Notes under the pieces: generated by a model
Seen by the model: only the letters and a program-made list of their open reading frames with translations
The model's database searches: none
What the model was told of the DNA's origin: nothing
In this document: positions 48,867 through 58,105 of the stretch, piece after piece
Numbering within the stretch: the first letter of the stretch is position 1
How the letters are laid out: each line of letters begins with the position of its first letter
Assembly (NCBI RefSeq): GCF_000717715.1
Contig: NZ_JOAI01000045.1
Location: 62,001 to 126,000, forward strand
Length of the DNA stretch: 64,000 bases
Reading direction: 5' to 3'
Origin: Streptomyces sp. NRRL B-24484
GTDB taxonomy: Bacteria; Actinomycetota; Actinomycetes; Streptomycetales; Streptomycetaceae
Made by a program: the position numbers and the translations under genes

Positions 48867-49577
48867 ATGAGGTGGATGGGATTGCACGCCGACCAGGTGC
48901 TCGTCTTCGATGCCGACGACACGCTGTGGGAGAACAACGTGCTCTTCGAGCGCGTCATCGAGGGCTTCCTCGACTGGGTGGCCGGCGACCCGGCCGACCC
49001 GGCGGCCCGGCAGGCCGCCCGGGCGGTGCTCGACGCGGTGGAGGCGGCGAACGCGGCCACCCTCGGCTACGGCGCCGCGGTGTTCCGGCACAACCTGGCG
49101 GAGAGCCTCGGGCAGTTGCACGGCCGGTCCGTCACCGCGGAGGACCGGGACCGGATCGACCGGTTGCTGCTGCCGCTGACCAGCCGCACCGTGGAGCTCA
49201 TCCCCGGCGTGGCCGACACCCTCGCCCAGCTGTCCGGGCGCCACCGGCTGCTGATGCTGACCAAGGGCGACGAGGCGGAGCAGCGGCGCAAGGTCGAGGC
49301 GTCCGCGATCGCGCACCACTTCGGCGGGATCCACATCGTGGCCGAGAAGAACGTCGACACCTACCACCGGCTGGTCGAGGACCTCTCCCTCGCCCCCGAC
49401 CGGACCTGGATGATCGGCAACTCCCCCAAGTCGGACATCGTGCCCGCCCGGCGGGCCGGCCTGAACGCCGTCTTCATCCCGCACGAGCACACCTGGGTGC
49501 TGGAGCACGAGGAGTTCGGCGCGCACACCGCCACCCTGGAGCTGGCGGGCTTCGCCGACCTGCTCGCCCACTTCTGA
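48867..49577 (+). CDS. HAD-family hydrolase
   Basis: It shows HAD motif I (VLVFDADDTLWENN), motif II (LLMLTKGD), a motif III lysine (KVEASAIAHHF) and motif IV-like WMIGNSPKSDIVPARRAGLNAVFIPH. The helical cap between residues 25 and 110 suggests a phosphatase for a small organic phosphate. The start is ATG at 48867 or 48876; the ribosome site is weak for both. It follows the NUDIX gene by 18 nt and is probably co-transcribed with it. Confidence 0.88.
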   Translation: MRWMGLHADQVLVFDADDTLWENNVLFERVIEGFLDWVAGDPADPAARQAARAVLDAVEAANAATLGYGAAVFRHNLAESLGQLHGRSVTAEDRDRIDRLLLPLTSRTVELIPGVADTLAQLSGRHRLLMLTKGDEAEQRRKVEASAIAHHFGGIHIVAEKNVDTYHRLVEDLSLAPDRTWMIGNSPKSDIVPARRAGLNAVFIPHEHTWVLEHEEFGAHTATLELAGFADLLAHF

Positions 49578-49636
49578 GACCCGCTCGCCCACCCCGGCGG
49601 GGTTTGACAGGTGCGGGAACCGGCAAATCGCCCGAT

Positions 49637-50191
49637 ATGGACGTTCACACCTTTTCCGGATCCCGGCGGTCGCCGCTCGCCGGATGGCTGGACGCGCCGT
49701 CCGGCTGGACCGCCCTCGACCCCGTGTCGGAGCGGCTGCACGGGGTCGTGCGGCGCGTGCCGCGGTCCGTGCAGGACGCCCTGCACGGGGTGTGGCTCGG
49801 CCACCACCTCCACCCGGCGCTGATCCCGGTGCCGGTGGGCTGCTGGCTGTCCGCTGCGATCCTGGACTCCACCTGCACCGCCCCCGACGCCGCCCTCCGG
49901 CTCACCCGGATCGGCCTGGTCGGCGTCGCCCCGGCGGCCTGGACGGGCTGGGCCGACTGGTCGACGCTGAACGCGGAGCAGCGCCGCACCGGCCTGGTGC
50001 ACGCCGTCGGCGTCGTCGCCGCGGCGGCCCTGCAGGGCGCCTCGCTGGCGGCCCGGTGCCGCGCCGCCCGCACGGGCGCCGCCCCCACCACGGGCCGTCT
50101 GCTCGGCCTCGCCGGCCTGACCGTGGCCGGTGCCGCGGCCGCCCTCGGCGGTCACCTCGCCCACCGCCAGGCGCCCGCCGACAGCCTCTGA
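49637..50191 (+). CDS. DUF2231-like membrane protein (184 aa)
   Basis: The protein has about four transmembrane segments (ALIPVPVGCWLSAAILD; LIGLVGVAPAAWTGWADW; VGVVAAAALQGASLA; GLAGLTVAGAAAALGGHLA). HPALIPVPVGCW and TGWADWSTLN are characteristic of the DUF2231/ferric-reductase-like group. ATG at 49637 has no clear ribosome site; a perfect TTGACA sits at 49604-49609, so a short leader is likely. Confidence 0.72.
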   Translation: MDVHTFSGSRRSPLAGWLDAPSGWTALDPVSERLHGVVRRVPRSVQDALHGVWLGHHLHPALIPVPVGCWLSAAILDSTCTAPDAALRLTRIGLVGVAPAAWTGWADWSTLNAEQRRTGLVHAVGVVAAAALQGASLAARCRAARTGAAPTTGRLLGLAGLTVAGAAAALGGHLAHRQAPADSL

Positions 50192-50195
50192 CCCG

Positions 50196-50594
50196 TCAGG
50201 CCGTCCCGCCGCCCGGCGGGCGGGTGATCCTCGTGGGCCCGTCCGCCCCGCACCGGCCGCAGTCGCAGACCGTCACGGAATTGGCCCGGCAGTGCGCCGT
50301 GGGCCAGTACCGCGACTCGCACGGCCCCGGGTCGACCGGTGCGCCGTCCGCGGGCAGCGTGCGCCGGCACCATCCGCACCGGACCTCGACCCCCGCGCCC
50401 ACCGCCCGGAGCTCCGCGGCAGCGGCGAGCGCCCGCTCCAGCGGTCCCTCCTCCACCACGCACACCGGCGCACCGTCCAGCATCCGCCTGCTCTCCCACG
50501 GGCCGGCCCCGGTCAGCGCCCGTACCGCCTTCACCGCCTCGATCCCGCGCTCCCCCAAGCCGGTCAGGTGAACCTCGAACCCCGGATCCTCCAC
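50196..50594 (-). CDS. bL12 C-terminal-like domain fused to cysteine-rich (zinc-ribbon-like) tail
   Basis: Residues 1-70 read FEVHLTGLGERGIEAVKAVRALTGAGPWESRRMLDGAPVCVVEEGPLERALAAAAELRAVGAGVEV, the fold signature of the ribosomal L7/L12 C-terminal domain without its N-terminal dimerisation part. The tail has CGWCRRTLP, PCESRY, HCRAN and CDCGRCG, enough for one or two zinc sites. GTG at 50594 has GAGGGGGGC upstream; GTG at 50615 is the alternative. It is not a ribosomal protein gene by context. Function unknown. Confidence 0.72.
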   Translation of the reverse strand: MEDPGFEVHLTGLGERGIEAVKAVRALTGAGPWESRRMLDGAPVCVVEEGPLERALAAAAELRAVGAGVEVRCGWCRRTLPADGAPVDPGPCESRYWPTAHCRANSVTVCDCGRCGADGPTRITRPPGGGTA

Positions 50595-50809
50595 CGCGCC
50601 CCCCTCGGAAACCACCCGGCGCCCCCGAGTACACCAGAGCCCTACCGCGCCGGGCCACCCGTTTCCCCGCCCGCGGCGCCGGGGGTGTCAGGGCGCCCCG
50701 TCCGCCGACGGCAGTCCGGCGAATGCGACGGGTGTCCGCCGCTCCGGCCCCACCGGACAGGAGACCGGCAGGTGCGCACGGCTCATGCGGGCCCGGCGAC
50801 TACAGCCGG

Positions 50810-51335
50810 GTGCCCGATCCGGAGCAGTCCCTGAAGTACGCGATCCAGCACATCGCCGGTGAGCGGGTCGAATCATCGAGGGAGTCATCACCCCCGTGTC
50901 CCGTCCTGGGCGCACGAGAGCGCCGTCGACCTGATCCGTGAACAGATCGGCCCCCGGATGCGCGCGCCCGGCCTGCGGGCAGGCTCCGGCAGCCTCGACC
51001 TGCCGGGCACGGAGAACTTCTGCATTCCCGATCTCGCCGTGGTGCCGGCCGCACTGGCGAAGACCGAGGGCGCACTGCTGCCGGACCGGACCGTGCTGGT
51101 CGTGGAGGTCACCTCCCCGTCGAACGGGGACACGGACCGCACCGCCGAGCGCCGTCGCCACGCCCAGTACGGTGCACCGCTCCACCTGCTGGTCGACCGG
51201 CAGGAGCGGGTCTGCACGCTGTTCGCGCAGCCGGGGCGGCTCGGCTACGCGCTGGTGACGGGGCCGCACCCCTTCGGCGTGCCGGTGCGGCTGCCGGAGC
51301 CGTTCGGCCTCGACCTGGACACCGCGGAGTTCTGA
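50810..51335 (+). pseudogene. Uma2-family endonuclease gene with two frameshifts
   Basis: Read in three frames, it gives PDPEQSLKYAIQHIAGERVE, then IIEGVITPVS, then SWAHESAVDLIREQIG. The rest runs in one frame: FCIPDLAVVPAAL, VLVVEVTSPSNGDTDRTAERRRHAQYGAPLHLLVDR, ending LDLDTAEF. The C-terminal two thirds keep the Uma2 PD-(D/E)xK core (IPDLAVV, VVEVTSPS, K/R-x3-Y). Single-base losses near 50871 and 50908 would restore about 175 residues. Real decay and base-call error are both possible. Confidence 0.78.
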
Positions 51336-51434
51336 GCGCCGACGACCCGGCCCCGCCCCGGTCGACGGCGGCTGACAGCCGGGGCGGGCGGCGGTTCAAT
51401 GGTGGTCGGGGCCCAGTGGGGGCCGGAGGCAGGC

Positions 51435-53135
51435 ATGGACGCGGCCGCGGTACTGGCCGAGGCCAGGCGCTCGCACCGCGGGCACGCCTGGCGGGACGCC
51501 TGCGGGCTGTACGCCGCCGCGGACGGCGACGAGCCGGGCGGGCTCGGCGTCGCGGACCTGGAGGACTGGGGCGAGGCGGCGCAGCTGCTCGGCCGGGGCG
51601 AGGAGGCGTCTGCCGTCCTGCAGCGGGCGTACCTGGCACGTGAGGGGTCCGCGGACGTCCGCGGTGCGCTGCGCTGTGCGTTCTGGCTGGCGGAGGTGCT
51701 GGCGATGCGGGGCGAGTTCGCGCACGCGGGCGGCTGGCTGGCGCGGGCCGGGCGGCTCGCCGGGTCGGACCCGCCCTGCGCCGAGCACGGGTACCTGCTG
51801 GTGCGGGAGGCGGAGCGGCTGCTGCAGCAGGGCGAGCACGAGGCCGCGTTCGGGACGGCGGGCCGGGCCATGGAGCTGGCGGCCCGGTTCGGCGACCGGG
51901 ACCTGGCGGTGCTGGCGGCCCAGTTCCAGGGGGCGGCACGGATCGGCCAGGAGCAGGTGGACGAGGGTCTGGCGCTGCTGGACGAGGCGATGGTGGCGGT
52001 GACCGCCGGGGAGACCGGGCCGCGGGTGACCGGCTGGGTCTACTGCCTGGTGATCGCGGTCTGCCAGGACCTGCAGGAGCTGCGCCGCGCCCGGGAGTGG
52101 ACGGTCGCCCTGGACGCCTGGGTGGACTCGCTGCCGCAGTTCGACGGCGGGTACTCGGGGATCTGTCTGGTGCACCGCTCGGAGCTGCTGCGGCTGGTGG
52201 GCGACTGGCCGAGTGCGGCCGTCCAGGCGCGCAGCGCCTGCGAGCGGCTGACCCGCGGGTTCGGGGAGTTCCTCGCCGGCGGCGCCTTCTACCAGCTCGG
52301 CGAGATCCACCGGCTGCGCGGGGAGCGGGCGCGGGCCGAGGAGGCGTACCGGCGGAGCGGGCGGTACGGCTGCGACGCCCAGCCGGGGCTGGCACTGCTG
52401 CGGCTGGCCGGGGGCAGTCCGGAGGCGGCGGCGGGCGGTGTGCGGCGGGCCCTCGCGGAGGCCCCGGACCGGCTCGCCCGGGCCCGGCTGCTGCCGGCCC
52501 TGGTGGAGATCGCCCTCGCGACCGGCGGGACGGCCGAGGCCGGGGCCGCCGCCGAGGAGCTCGCCGGCATCGCGGCGGCCTTCCGCCGCCCCGCCCTGGA
52601 CGCGCAGGCCGCACAGGCCCGGGCGGCGCTGCTGCTCGCCGGCCCGGCGCAGGGCGGGGCACCGGTGGAGGCGCTGACCGAGGCCCGCCGGGCCTGGCGG
52701 CTGTGGCGGGACCTGGACGTGCCGTACGAGACGGCGCGGTCGCGGGTCCTGGTGGCGCGGGCCTGCCGGGCGCTCGGCGACGAGGACACCGCGGCGGTGG
52801 AACTGGACGCGGCGGTGGCCGGGTTCGTCCGCCTGGGCGCCGGGCCGGACCTGGCGCTGGCCCGTGCGGCGGCCGCCGCGGGCGTCGAGGGGCCGCCGGA
52901 CGCCGGCCCGGCGGAGGCGCCCGCCGGGCTGACCCCGCGCGAGGTGGAGGTGCTGCGGCTGGTCGCCGGCGGCGGCACCAACCACGCGATCGCCCGGGAG
53001 CTCCACCTCAGTGAGCGGACGGTGGCCCGGCACATCAGCAACATCCTCGGCAAGCTGGACGCCGGCTCCCGGACGGCCGCCGCCGCGTACGCCTTCGAGC
53101 ACGGCCTCGCCGGGGCGCGTCCCCCGGGCCGCTGA
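51435..53135 (+). CDS. LuxR-family regulator with TPR-like sensor region
   Basis: The 566-residue protein is an array of helical repeats (for example [64 protein letters not shown]) followed by a LuxR helix-turn-helix ([60 protein letters not shown]). There is no ATPase. ATG at 51435 follows GGAGGCAGGC; the frame opens earlier but without a site. It may govern the TPR and flavin-monooxygenase genes that follow. Confidence 0.88.
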   Translation: MDAAAVLAEARRSHRGHAWRDACGLYAAADGDEPGGLGVADLEDWGEAAQLLGRGEEASAVLQRAYLAREGSADVRGALRCAFWLAEVLAMRGEFAHAGGWLARAGRLAGSDPPCAEHGYLLVREAERLLQQGEHEAAFGTAGRAMELAARFGDRDLAVLAAQFQGAARIGQEQVDEGLALLDEAMVAVTAGETGPRVTGWVYCLVIAVCQDLQELRRAREWTVALDAWVDSLPQFDGGYSGICLVHRSELLRLVGDWPSAAVQARSACERLTRGFGEFLAGGAFYQLGEIHRLRGERARAEEAYRRSGRYGCDAQPGLALLRLAGGSPEAAAGGVRRALAEAPDRLARARLLPALVEIALATGGTAEAGAAAEELAGIAAAFRRPALDAQAAQARAALLLAGPAQGGAPVEALTEARRAWRLWRDLDVPYETARSRVLVARACRALGDEDTAAVELDAAVAGFVRLGAGPDLALARAAAAAGVEGPPDAGPAEAPAGLTPREVEVLRLVAGGGTNHAIARELHLSERTVARHISNILGKLDAGSRTAAAAYAFEHGLAGARPPGR

Positions 53136-53265
53136 CGGCCCCGGCCGGCTGCGCAGATCTGCCCGTCGGCGTCCGCGCGGACCACATGGTTCTGCCGATG
53201 TGCCGCCCCGCCTGCGCGTCCTAGCGTCGGAGTACGGCGAACGGCCACGGAGGGCGGCGACGACC

Positions 53266-53589
53266 GTGACACCCCAGGCACACGTACAGGCGCGAACACG
53301 GGCGCAGGCACCTGCCGACGTGCTCGCCCGGGCCGGCCGGGCGGCGACGGCCCTCGGGACGGCGCTGACCGAACGCGGCGAGCACGCGGCCGCCGAGCGG
53401 GCGCTGCGCCGTGCCGTCCGCTGCTGCACGGCGGCGTACGGGCCGGACGATCCGCGGCTGGCGGTGCCGCTGCGGGCGCTCGGCGCGGTCTGCGCCGCCC
53501 GGGGCCGGCTGACCGAGGCCGAGGCCCTGCTGAACCGGGTGCTGGCGCTGCTCGCGCGGCCGCCGGACGGAACGGAGGAGGAGTCATGA
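53266..53589 (+). CDS. Small TPR protein (107 aa)
   Basis: About one and a half TPR units are seen: RAATALGTALTERGEHAAAERALRRAVRCCTAAYGPDD and LRALGAVCAARGRLTEAEALLNRVLALLA. It starts with GTG at 53266 (GGAGGG 12 nt upstream, rather far) and overlaps the next start by ATGA. A partner protein for the flavin enzyme is possible. Confidence 0.68.
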   Translation: MTPQAHVQARTRAQAPADVLARAGRAATALGTALTERGEHAAAERALRRAVRCCTAAYGPDDPRLAVPLRALGAVCAARGRLTEAEALLNRVLALLARPPDGTEEES

Positions 53590-54728
53590 ACGGGGAGCGG
53601 TACGAGACGGTGGTCGTCGGCGCCGGGCAGGCCGGTCTCGCCGTCGGCAGGGAACTGGCGCGGCGCGGGCGGGAGTTCGTGATCGTGGACGGCAGCGGGC
53701 GGATCGGCGACGGCTGGCGCTCGCACTGGGACTCGCTGCGGCTCTACAGCCCGGCCCGCTACGACGGGCTGCCCGGGATGCGCTTCCCCGCGCCCGGCTG
53801 GTCCTTCCCCGGCAAGGACGAGGTGGCGGACTACCTGGAGGCGTACGCGGAACGGTTCGGCCTGCCGGTGCGCACCGGCGTCCGGGTCACCCGGCTCGTC
53901 CGCGCGGACACCGGCGACCGGAACGGCAGCGGCGGCTGGACGGTCGGGACCGACCGGGGCCGGCTGCTCGCCGAGAACGCCGTGGTCGCCACCGGCACCT
54001 TCGGCCGCGGGCCGTACGTCCCGCCGTTCGCGGCGCGGCTCGACCCGCGGATCGTCCAGCTGCACTCCTGCGAGTACCGCAACGAACGGCAGCTGCCCGA
54101 CGGCCCGGTGCTGGTGGTCGGCGCCTCGCACTCGGGCGCGGACGTGGCGTACGAGGTGGCCGGGCGGCACCGGACGGTGCTGTGCGGGCGGGACACCGGG
54201 CAGATCCCGCTCACCCTGGAGGCCCGCTCGACCCGGCTGGCGTTCCCGGTGCTGTGGCAGCTCGCCGACCGGGTGCTCACCACCGCCACGCCGCTGGGCC
54301 GGCGGATGCGCGGGGAGGTCCGCACGCACGGCGGGCCGCTGCTGCGGGTGAAGGCCGCGGACCTGGCGCGGGCCGGGGTGGAGCGGGTGCCGGAGCGGAT
54401 GACGGGGGTGCGGGACGGCATGCCGCTGCTCGACGGCGGCCGGGTGGTCGAGGCGGCCTCCGTCGTCTGGTGCACCGGTTTCCGGCAGGACTTCGGCTGG
54501 ATCGACCCGCCGGTGACCGGCCCCGACGGCTGGCCGCGGGAGCACCGCGGCGTGGCCGAGGACGCACCCGGCCTGTACTTCTGCGGGCTCGCCTTCCAGC
54601 GGGCCTTCAGTTCGATGCTGATCGGCGGTGCCGGCAGGGACGCCGCGGTCGTGGCGAAGCACATCGCCGCCCGCGAACGCCGGCTGCACCGGGCGGACCG
54701 CCGGGAGCGCACCCCGGCCGCCGTCTGA
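53586..54728 (+). CDS. Flavin-containing monooxygenase / NAD(P)-binding oxidoreductase
   Basis: The 380-residue protein has the FAD motif TVVVGAGQAGLAVGRELARRG, a GDGWRSHWDSLRLYSPARYDGLPGM region, and a second Rossmann motif for NADPH (PVLVVGASHSGADVAYEVAG). ATGTFGRGPYVP and WCTGFRQDFGWI follow. These are the marks of group B flavoprotein monooxygenases (FMO/BVMO-like) of the short type. ATG at 53586 overlaps the TPR stop. Substrate unknown. Confidence 0.9.
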   Translation: MNGERYETVVVGAGQAGLAVGRELARRGREFVIVDGSGRIGDGWRSHWDSLRLYSPARYDGLPGMRFPAPGWSFPGKDEVADYLEAYAERFGLPVRTGVRVTRLVRADTGDRNGSGGWTVGTDRGRLLAENAVVATGTFGRGPYVPPFAARLDPRIVQLHSCEYRNERQLPDGPVLVVGASHSGADVAYEVAGRHRTVLCGRDTGQIPLTLEARSTRLAFPVLWQLADRVLTTATPLGRRMRGEVRTHGGPLLRVKAADLARAGVERVPERMTGVRDGMPLLDGGRVVEAASVVWCTGFRQDFGWIDPPVTGPDGWPREHRGVAEDAPGLYFCGLAFQRAFSSMLIGGAGRDAAVVAKHIAARERRLHRADRRERTPAAV

Positions 54729-54773
54729 CGGCCCCGCGGGGCGGGCGCGGTGCGGTGGACGGCCGGAAGGGAC

Positions 54774-54805
54774 TTGACGCGGGAGATACTAAGCGCGCAT
54801 AGTAT
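54774..54805 (+). promoter_or_regulatory. Leaderless promoter with MarR-type palindrome
   Basis: TTGACG at 54774-54779 and TAGTAT at 54800-54805 form a -35/-10 pair with a long 20-nt spacer. ATACTA-agcgcgca-TAGTAT (54786-54805) is an inverted repeat covering the -10. The ATG at 54811 begins 5 nt after the -10 and has no ribosome site, so the transcript is probably leaderless. The MarR protein encoded at the end of the operon is the obvious candidate to bind here. Confidence 0.72.
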
Positions 54806-54810
54806 TTCTC

Positions 54811-55251
54811 ATGAGGAAGCTCGCCACGGCACAGACCGTCTCCACCGCCCACCCGTCCGCCTTCTTCGCCCGCTGGGCCGACATGGCCACCTGGCCGGAG
54901 TGGAACACCGACACCGCCTGGGTCCGCCTGGACGGCCCGTTCGTCGAGGGCGCCACCGGCGTGCTCAAGCCGAAGGGCGGCCCCAAGGTGCCGTTCACCG
55001 TCGCGAAGCTCGTCCCCGGGCGGGAGTTCACCGACGTCTCCCGGCTGCTCGGCGCCCGGCTGACCTTCCGTCACCTGGTCGAGCGCACCGAGCAGGACGG
55101 CACCCTGGTCAACGTCGAGGTCACCCTCGACGGCCCGCTCGCCGCCCTCTGGAACGCGATCCTCGGCAAGGACATCCGGGCGGGCCTGCAGCAGGACCTC
55201 GACCGGCTCGCCGCCACCGCCGAGGCCGACAGCGCGGTGACCGCCGCATGA
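54811..55251 (+). CDS. SRPBCC-family protein
   Basis: The 146-residue protein follows the polyketide-cyclase/START-like pattern: AHPSAFFARWADMATWPEWNTDTAWVRLDGPFVEGATGVLKPKGGP, then FTDVSRLLGARLTFRHLVE and a C-terminal helix with GKDIRAGLQQDLDRLAA. It is the first gene of a three-gene operon with start-stop overlaps. The palindromic promoter suggests repression by the MarR product. Confidence 0.88.
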   Translation: MRKLATAQTVSTAHPSAFFARWADMATWPEWNTDTAWVRLDGPFVEGATGVLKPKGGPKVPFTVAKLVPGREFTDVSRLLGARLTFRHLVERTEQDGTLVNVEVTLDGPLAALWNAILGKDIRAGLQQDLDRLAATAEADSAVTAA

Positions 55252-55661
55252 GGGCCTGGCTCGGCGTCGTCTGCCGCGACCACGTCCTGCGCGGCACCGG
55301 GCTGGGCATCGCCCAGCTCAACCACGGCCGCCGGGACGCGGTCGCCCGCCTGGCGGCCGGCGACTGGCTGGTCTACTACTCGCCCCGGACGAGCCTTGCC
55401 GGCGGCCGCCCGCTGCGCGCCTTCACCGCCATCGGCACGGTCGCCGACGAGGAGGTGTGGCAGGCCGACGAGGGCGACTTCAAGCCCTGGCGGCGCCGGG
55501 TCGACTACCTGCCCGGCGCCGCCGAGGCGCCGCTCGCCCGGTTCGACGGCACGCTCGACCTGACCTCCGCCCCCGACTGGGGGTACCGGCTGCGCCGCGG
55601 GCTGGTCGAGCTGACCGCCCGCGACCTCGGCCTCGTCCGGGCCGCTATGGTCACCGCATGA
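55248..55661 (+). CDS. EVE domain protein
   Basis: The 137-residue protein has the EVE/PUA-like pattern: WLGVVCRDHVLRGTGLGIAQLNHGRRDAVARLAAGDWLVYYSPRTSLAGG, FTAIGTVADEEVWQ, and FKPWRRRVDYL. EVE domains can read modified bases in nucleic acids. ATG at 55248 and stop at 55661 both overlap neighbours. Its role beside SRPBCC and MarR genes is not clear, but the trio is tightly coupled. Confidence 0.85.
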   Translation: MRAWLGVVCRDHVLRGTGLGIAQLNHGRRDAVARLAAGDWLVYYSPRTSLAGGRPLRAFTAIGTVADEEVWQADEGDFKPWRRRVDYLPGAAEAPLARFDGTLDLTSAPDWGYRLRRGLVELTARDLGLVRAAMVTA

Positions 55662-56131
55662 CCGACGACCCGCCGCGGCTGGCCAGCGGCTTCACCGAGG
55701 CCGACGAGAGCCCGGGCCTGCTGCTCTGGCAGGTCACCAACCGCTGGCAGGCCGCCCAGCGCGCGGCCCTCAAGCCGTACGGGCTGACCCACGTCCAGTT
55801 CGTCCTGCTGGCCTCGCTCAGCTGGCTGCAGGCGGACGGCCCGGTCACCCAGAAGCAGCTCGCCGACCATGCCGCCACCGATCCGATGATGACCTCCCAG
55901 GTGCTCCGCGCCCTGGAGTCCCGCGGCCTGGTCCACCGGCTGCCCCACCCGCACGACCGGCGCGCCCGCGCCCTCGCCCCCACCGACGAGGGCCGCGCCC
56001 TCGCCGACCGCGCCGTCGCCGCCGTCGAGGCCTGCGACCACGCCTTCTTCGCCCCGCTCGGCGCGGCCGCCCCCGCTTTCACCGCGGCCCTGCGGACCCT
56101 CCGCACGGCCGCGGCCCCCGACGCGGGCTGA
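55658..56131 (+). CDS. MarR-family transcriptional regulator
   Basis: The 157-residue protein has the MarR winged helix: HVQFVLLASLSWLQADGPVTQKQLADHAATDPMMTSQVLRALESRGLVHRLPHPHDRRARALAPTDEGRAL, with the wing motif D-R-R-A. Dimerising helices lie at both ends. It ends the SRPBCC-EVE-MarR operon and likely autoregulates through the ATACTA/TAGTAT palindrome at its head. Confidence 0.92.
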   Translation: MTDDPPRLASGFTEADESPGLLLWQVTNRWQAAQRAALKPYGLTHVQFVLLASLSWLQADGPVTQKQLADHAATDPMMTSQVLRALESRGLVHRLPHPHDRRARALAPTDEGRALADRAVAAVEACDHAFFAPLGAAAPAFTAALRTLRTAAAPDAG

Positions 56132-56234
56132 CCCCGCGGCGGCAGGCCGACTCCGGCGGGCGGCGGAGCAGTGGAGGTGCCGTCAGGCGGGGCCCTGCGG
56201 CCGGGGCGCCGGGGCCGGCCCGTACCATCGGGGC

Positions 56235-56966
56235 ATGGTCACCGTCGCCACCTGGAACGTCCTGCACCGCGTCCACGCGGAGAACTGGAGCAGCGACGTC
56301 CTCGACCAGTGGCCCGAGGAGTCGCCGCGGATCGCCGCCGTGGCCGCCCGGATCGCCGCGCTCACGGAGCAGGTGGTGGCGCTGCAGGAGGTGAGCGGCG
56401 ACCAACTGGCCGCGATCCGGGCGGCGTTGCCGGCGGGCCGGAGCGTCCACACGCTCGACTACCCGCGGATCCCGACGCCCCGGCGCATCCCCACCCTGCT
56501 CGGCGACCGCAGCGAGCACCTGGTGCTGCTGGCCGACGGGCCGGGCGAGGTGGTCGCCGCGGAGGCCTTCGCCGAGGACCCGGGCAAGGGCCTGCTCGCC
56601 GTCCGCACGGCGGGCCTGCTGGTCGTCGCCACCCACGTCAGCACCGGCGGGCGCCGCCCCGGCCAACTCGCCCGGCTGGCCGAGGTGGTGGCCGCCACCG
56701 CGGACGGCCCGGCCGTCCTGCTGGGCGACTTCAACGCGGACCGGACGACGGTGGCCGCCGAACTCGGCCCGGGCTTCGCGGTCGCCGAGCTCCCGCCCGG
56801 AGCGCCTCCCACCAGGCCGCGCGAGACCGCCGCGGAGAAGTCCCAGTGGATCGACCACGTGGTGGTGCACGGCCTCGGCAGCCGCGCCGCCGTGGTCGAG
56901 GACGTCGCCGGCCTCTCCGACCACAACCCCGTCCGCGCCGAGGTCGTCCCCGGCTCCGCCGGCTGA
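56235..56966 (+). CDS. Endonuclease/exonuclease/phosphatase-family protein
   Basis: The 243-residue protein has the EEP motifs in order: VATWNVLH, VVALQEVS (metal-binding Glu), VVATHVSTGG, VLLGDFNADRTT, WIDHVVVHGL and GLSDHNPVRAEV (catalytic Asp-His). There is no signal peptide. It could be a nuclease or a phosphodiesterase on small substrates. Confidence 0.88.
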   Translation: MVTVATWNVLHRVHAENWSSDVLDQWPEESPRIAAVAARIAALTEQVVALQEVSGDQLAAIRAALPAGRSVHTLDYPRIPTPRRIPTLLGDRSEHLVLLADGPGEVVAAEAFAEDPGKGLLAVRTAGLLVVATHVSTGGRRPGQLARLAEVVAATADGPAVLLGDFNADRTTVAAELGPGFAVAELPPGAPPTRPRETAAEKSQWIDHVVVHGLGSRAAVVEDVAGLSDHNPVRAEVVPGSAG

Positions 56967-57014
56967 CGCCGACGGCACGTCACCGGCAGGGCCCGCCACG
57001 GGCGGCAGTGCGTC

Positions 57015-57914
57015 TCAGGAGCAGTCCCAGTGGTGGTCGACCGGGCGGCCGGGGCAGGTGAGGCACTGGAAGACGTAGACCCCGCCCGCATCGCCGATCA
57101 TCAGGTCGGCCGGGTTGTGCGCCGTCTCCTTGCCCGTGGCGCCCTTCTTCTCCCGTCCGGTCTCCTCGTCGCGGTCCTCGACGGGGAGCCAGGTCCGCCA
57201 CGACTCGCCGTCGTACTCCCAGCTGCTCACCGTCAGCAGGTGATCCATCGTCACCCCGCAGTCCGCGCAGGTGGGCCAGCACGGATCCTGGGTCCAGCTC
57301 GGGTAGCCGCCGAGCTTGATGCCCGGCGCCTCGGCCAGGTGGTAGAAGTGGATCAGCCCGGTCCGCGCCTCCAGCTCGTCCATCCGCTCGCGGAGCGCCG
57401 CGGCCACCTCGTCCGGCATGTCCCTGCTCGGGTAGTCGGCCACCACCTCGGGGTGCAGCACGCACGGGTCCGGGATGCTGTCGGTCGGTGCGGTGCCGAC
57501 GGTCGGCGGGGCGGCCGGGAGCGGCCGGACGACCGATCCGGCGCTGCGCCAGTGCACCCGCGGGGTGGCCGTGCTGCAGCCGTCGACGAGGAACGGGCAC
57601 CAGAGCACCTGGAGCAGGTCGCACCCCTCCGGGAAGGCGAGCTCCGGGACGTCCCGGCGGTGGATCTGGACGACGGCGACCATCGGCACCGGCCCGTCGG
57701 TCGCGGGCGCGTCCCACGTCGCCGGATGACTGGTGCTCGGGCAGACCGGCCACGGCTCGTCGGCCGGCCACAACAGCGGCCCGCCGACCGAACTCTCCTC
57801 CGCGGACGGCGACCCGGCGCGGGGGTGGAGCCGGATCGCGGTACGGCGCAGCGGGGCCAGCTCGGGGAAGAGCTCCTCCATGTCCACGGGCCGGGGCGGT
57901 GTCGTGCGGGCCAT
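57015..57914 (-). CDS. DUF1963-like protein with cysteine-rich C-terminus
   Basis: The 299-residue protein reads SSVGGPLLWPADEPWPVC, PMVAVVQIHRRDVPELAFPEGCDLLQVLWCPF, then KLGGYPSWTQDPCWPTCADCGVTMDHLLTVSSWEYDGE, FQCLTCPGRPVDHHWDC. The middle part is the DUF1963 pattern; CxxC pairs near residues 230 and 285 could bind zinc. ATG at 57914. Function unknown. Confidence 0.78.
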   Translation of the reverse strand: MARTTPPRPVDMEELFPELAPLRRTAIRLHPRAGSPSAEESSVGGPLLWPADEPWPVCPSTSHPATWDAPATDGPVPMVAVVQIHRRDVPELAFPEGCDLLQVLWCPFLVDGCSTATPRVHWRSAGSVVRPLPAAPPTVGTAPTDSIPDPCVLHPEVVADYPSRDMPDEVAAALRERMDELEARTGLIHFYHLAEAPGIKLGGYPSWTQDPCWPTCADCGVTMDHLLTVSSWEYDGESWRTWLPVEDRDEETGREKKGATGKETAHNPADLMIGDAGGVYVFQCLTCPGRPVDHHWDCS

Positions 57915-58105
57915 CGTCGTCTCCGTCGTGAGGCGGTTCAGTGCGGGCACGACCCTAGGTGGGGGCACCGACAGCCGGCGCGGTGCACCGCAGCGGGCCG
58001 ACGTGACGGCGCTTCACCGCCGGGGACGGGGTGCGGCGCCGGCGTGCGCGAGAATGCGACCGACCGTCCGGGCAGTCGTCCGGACGGCCGGCCACGGGAG
58101 GGCGC

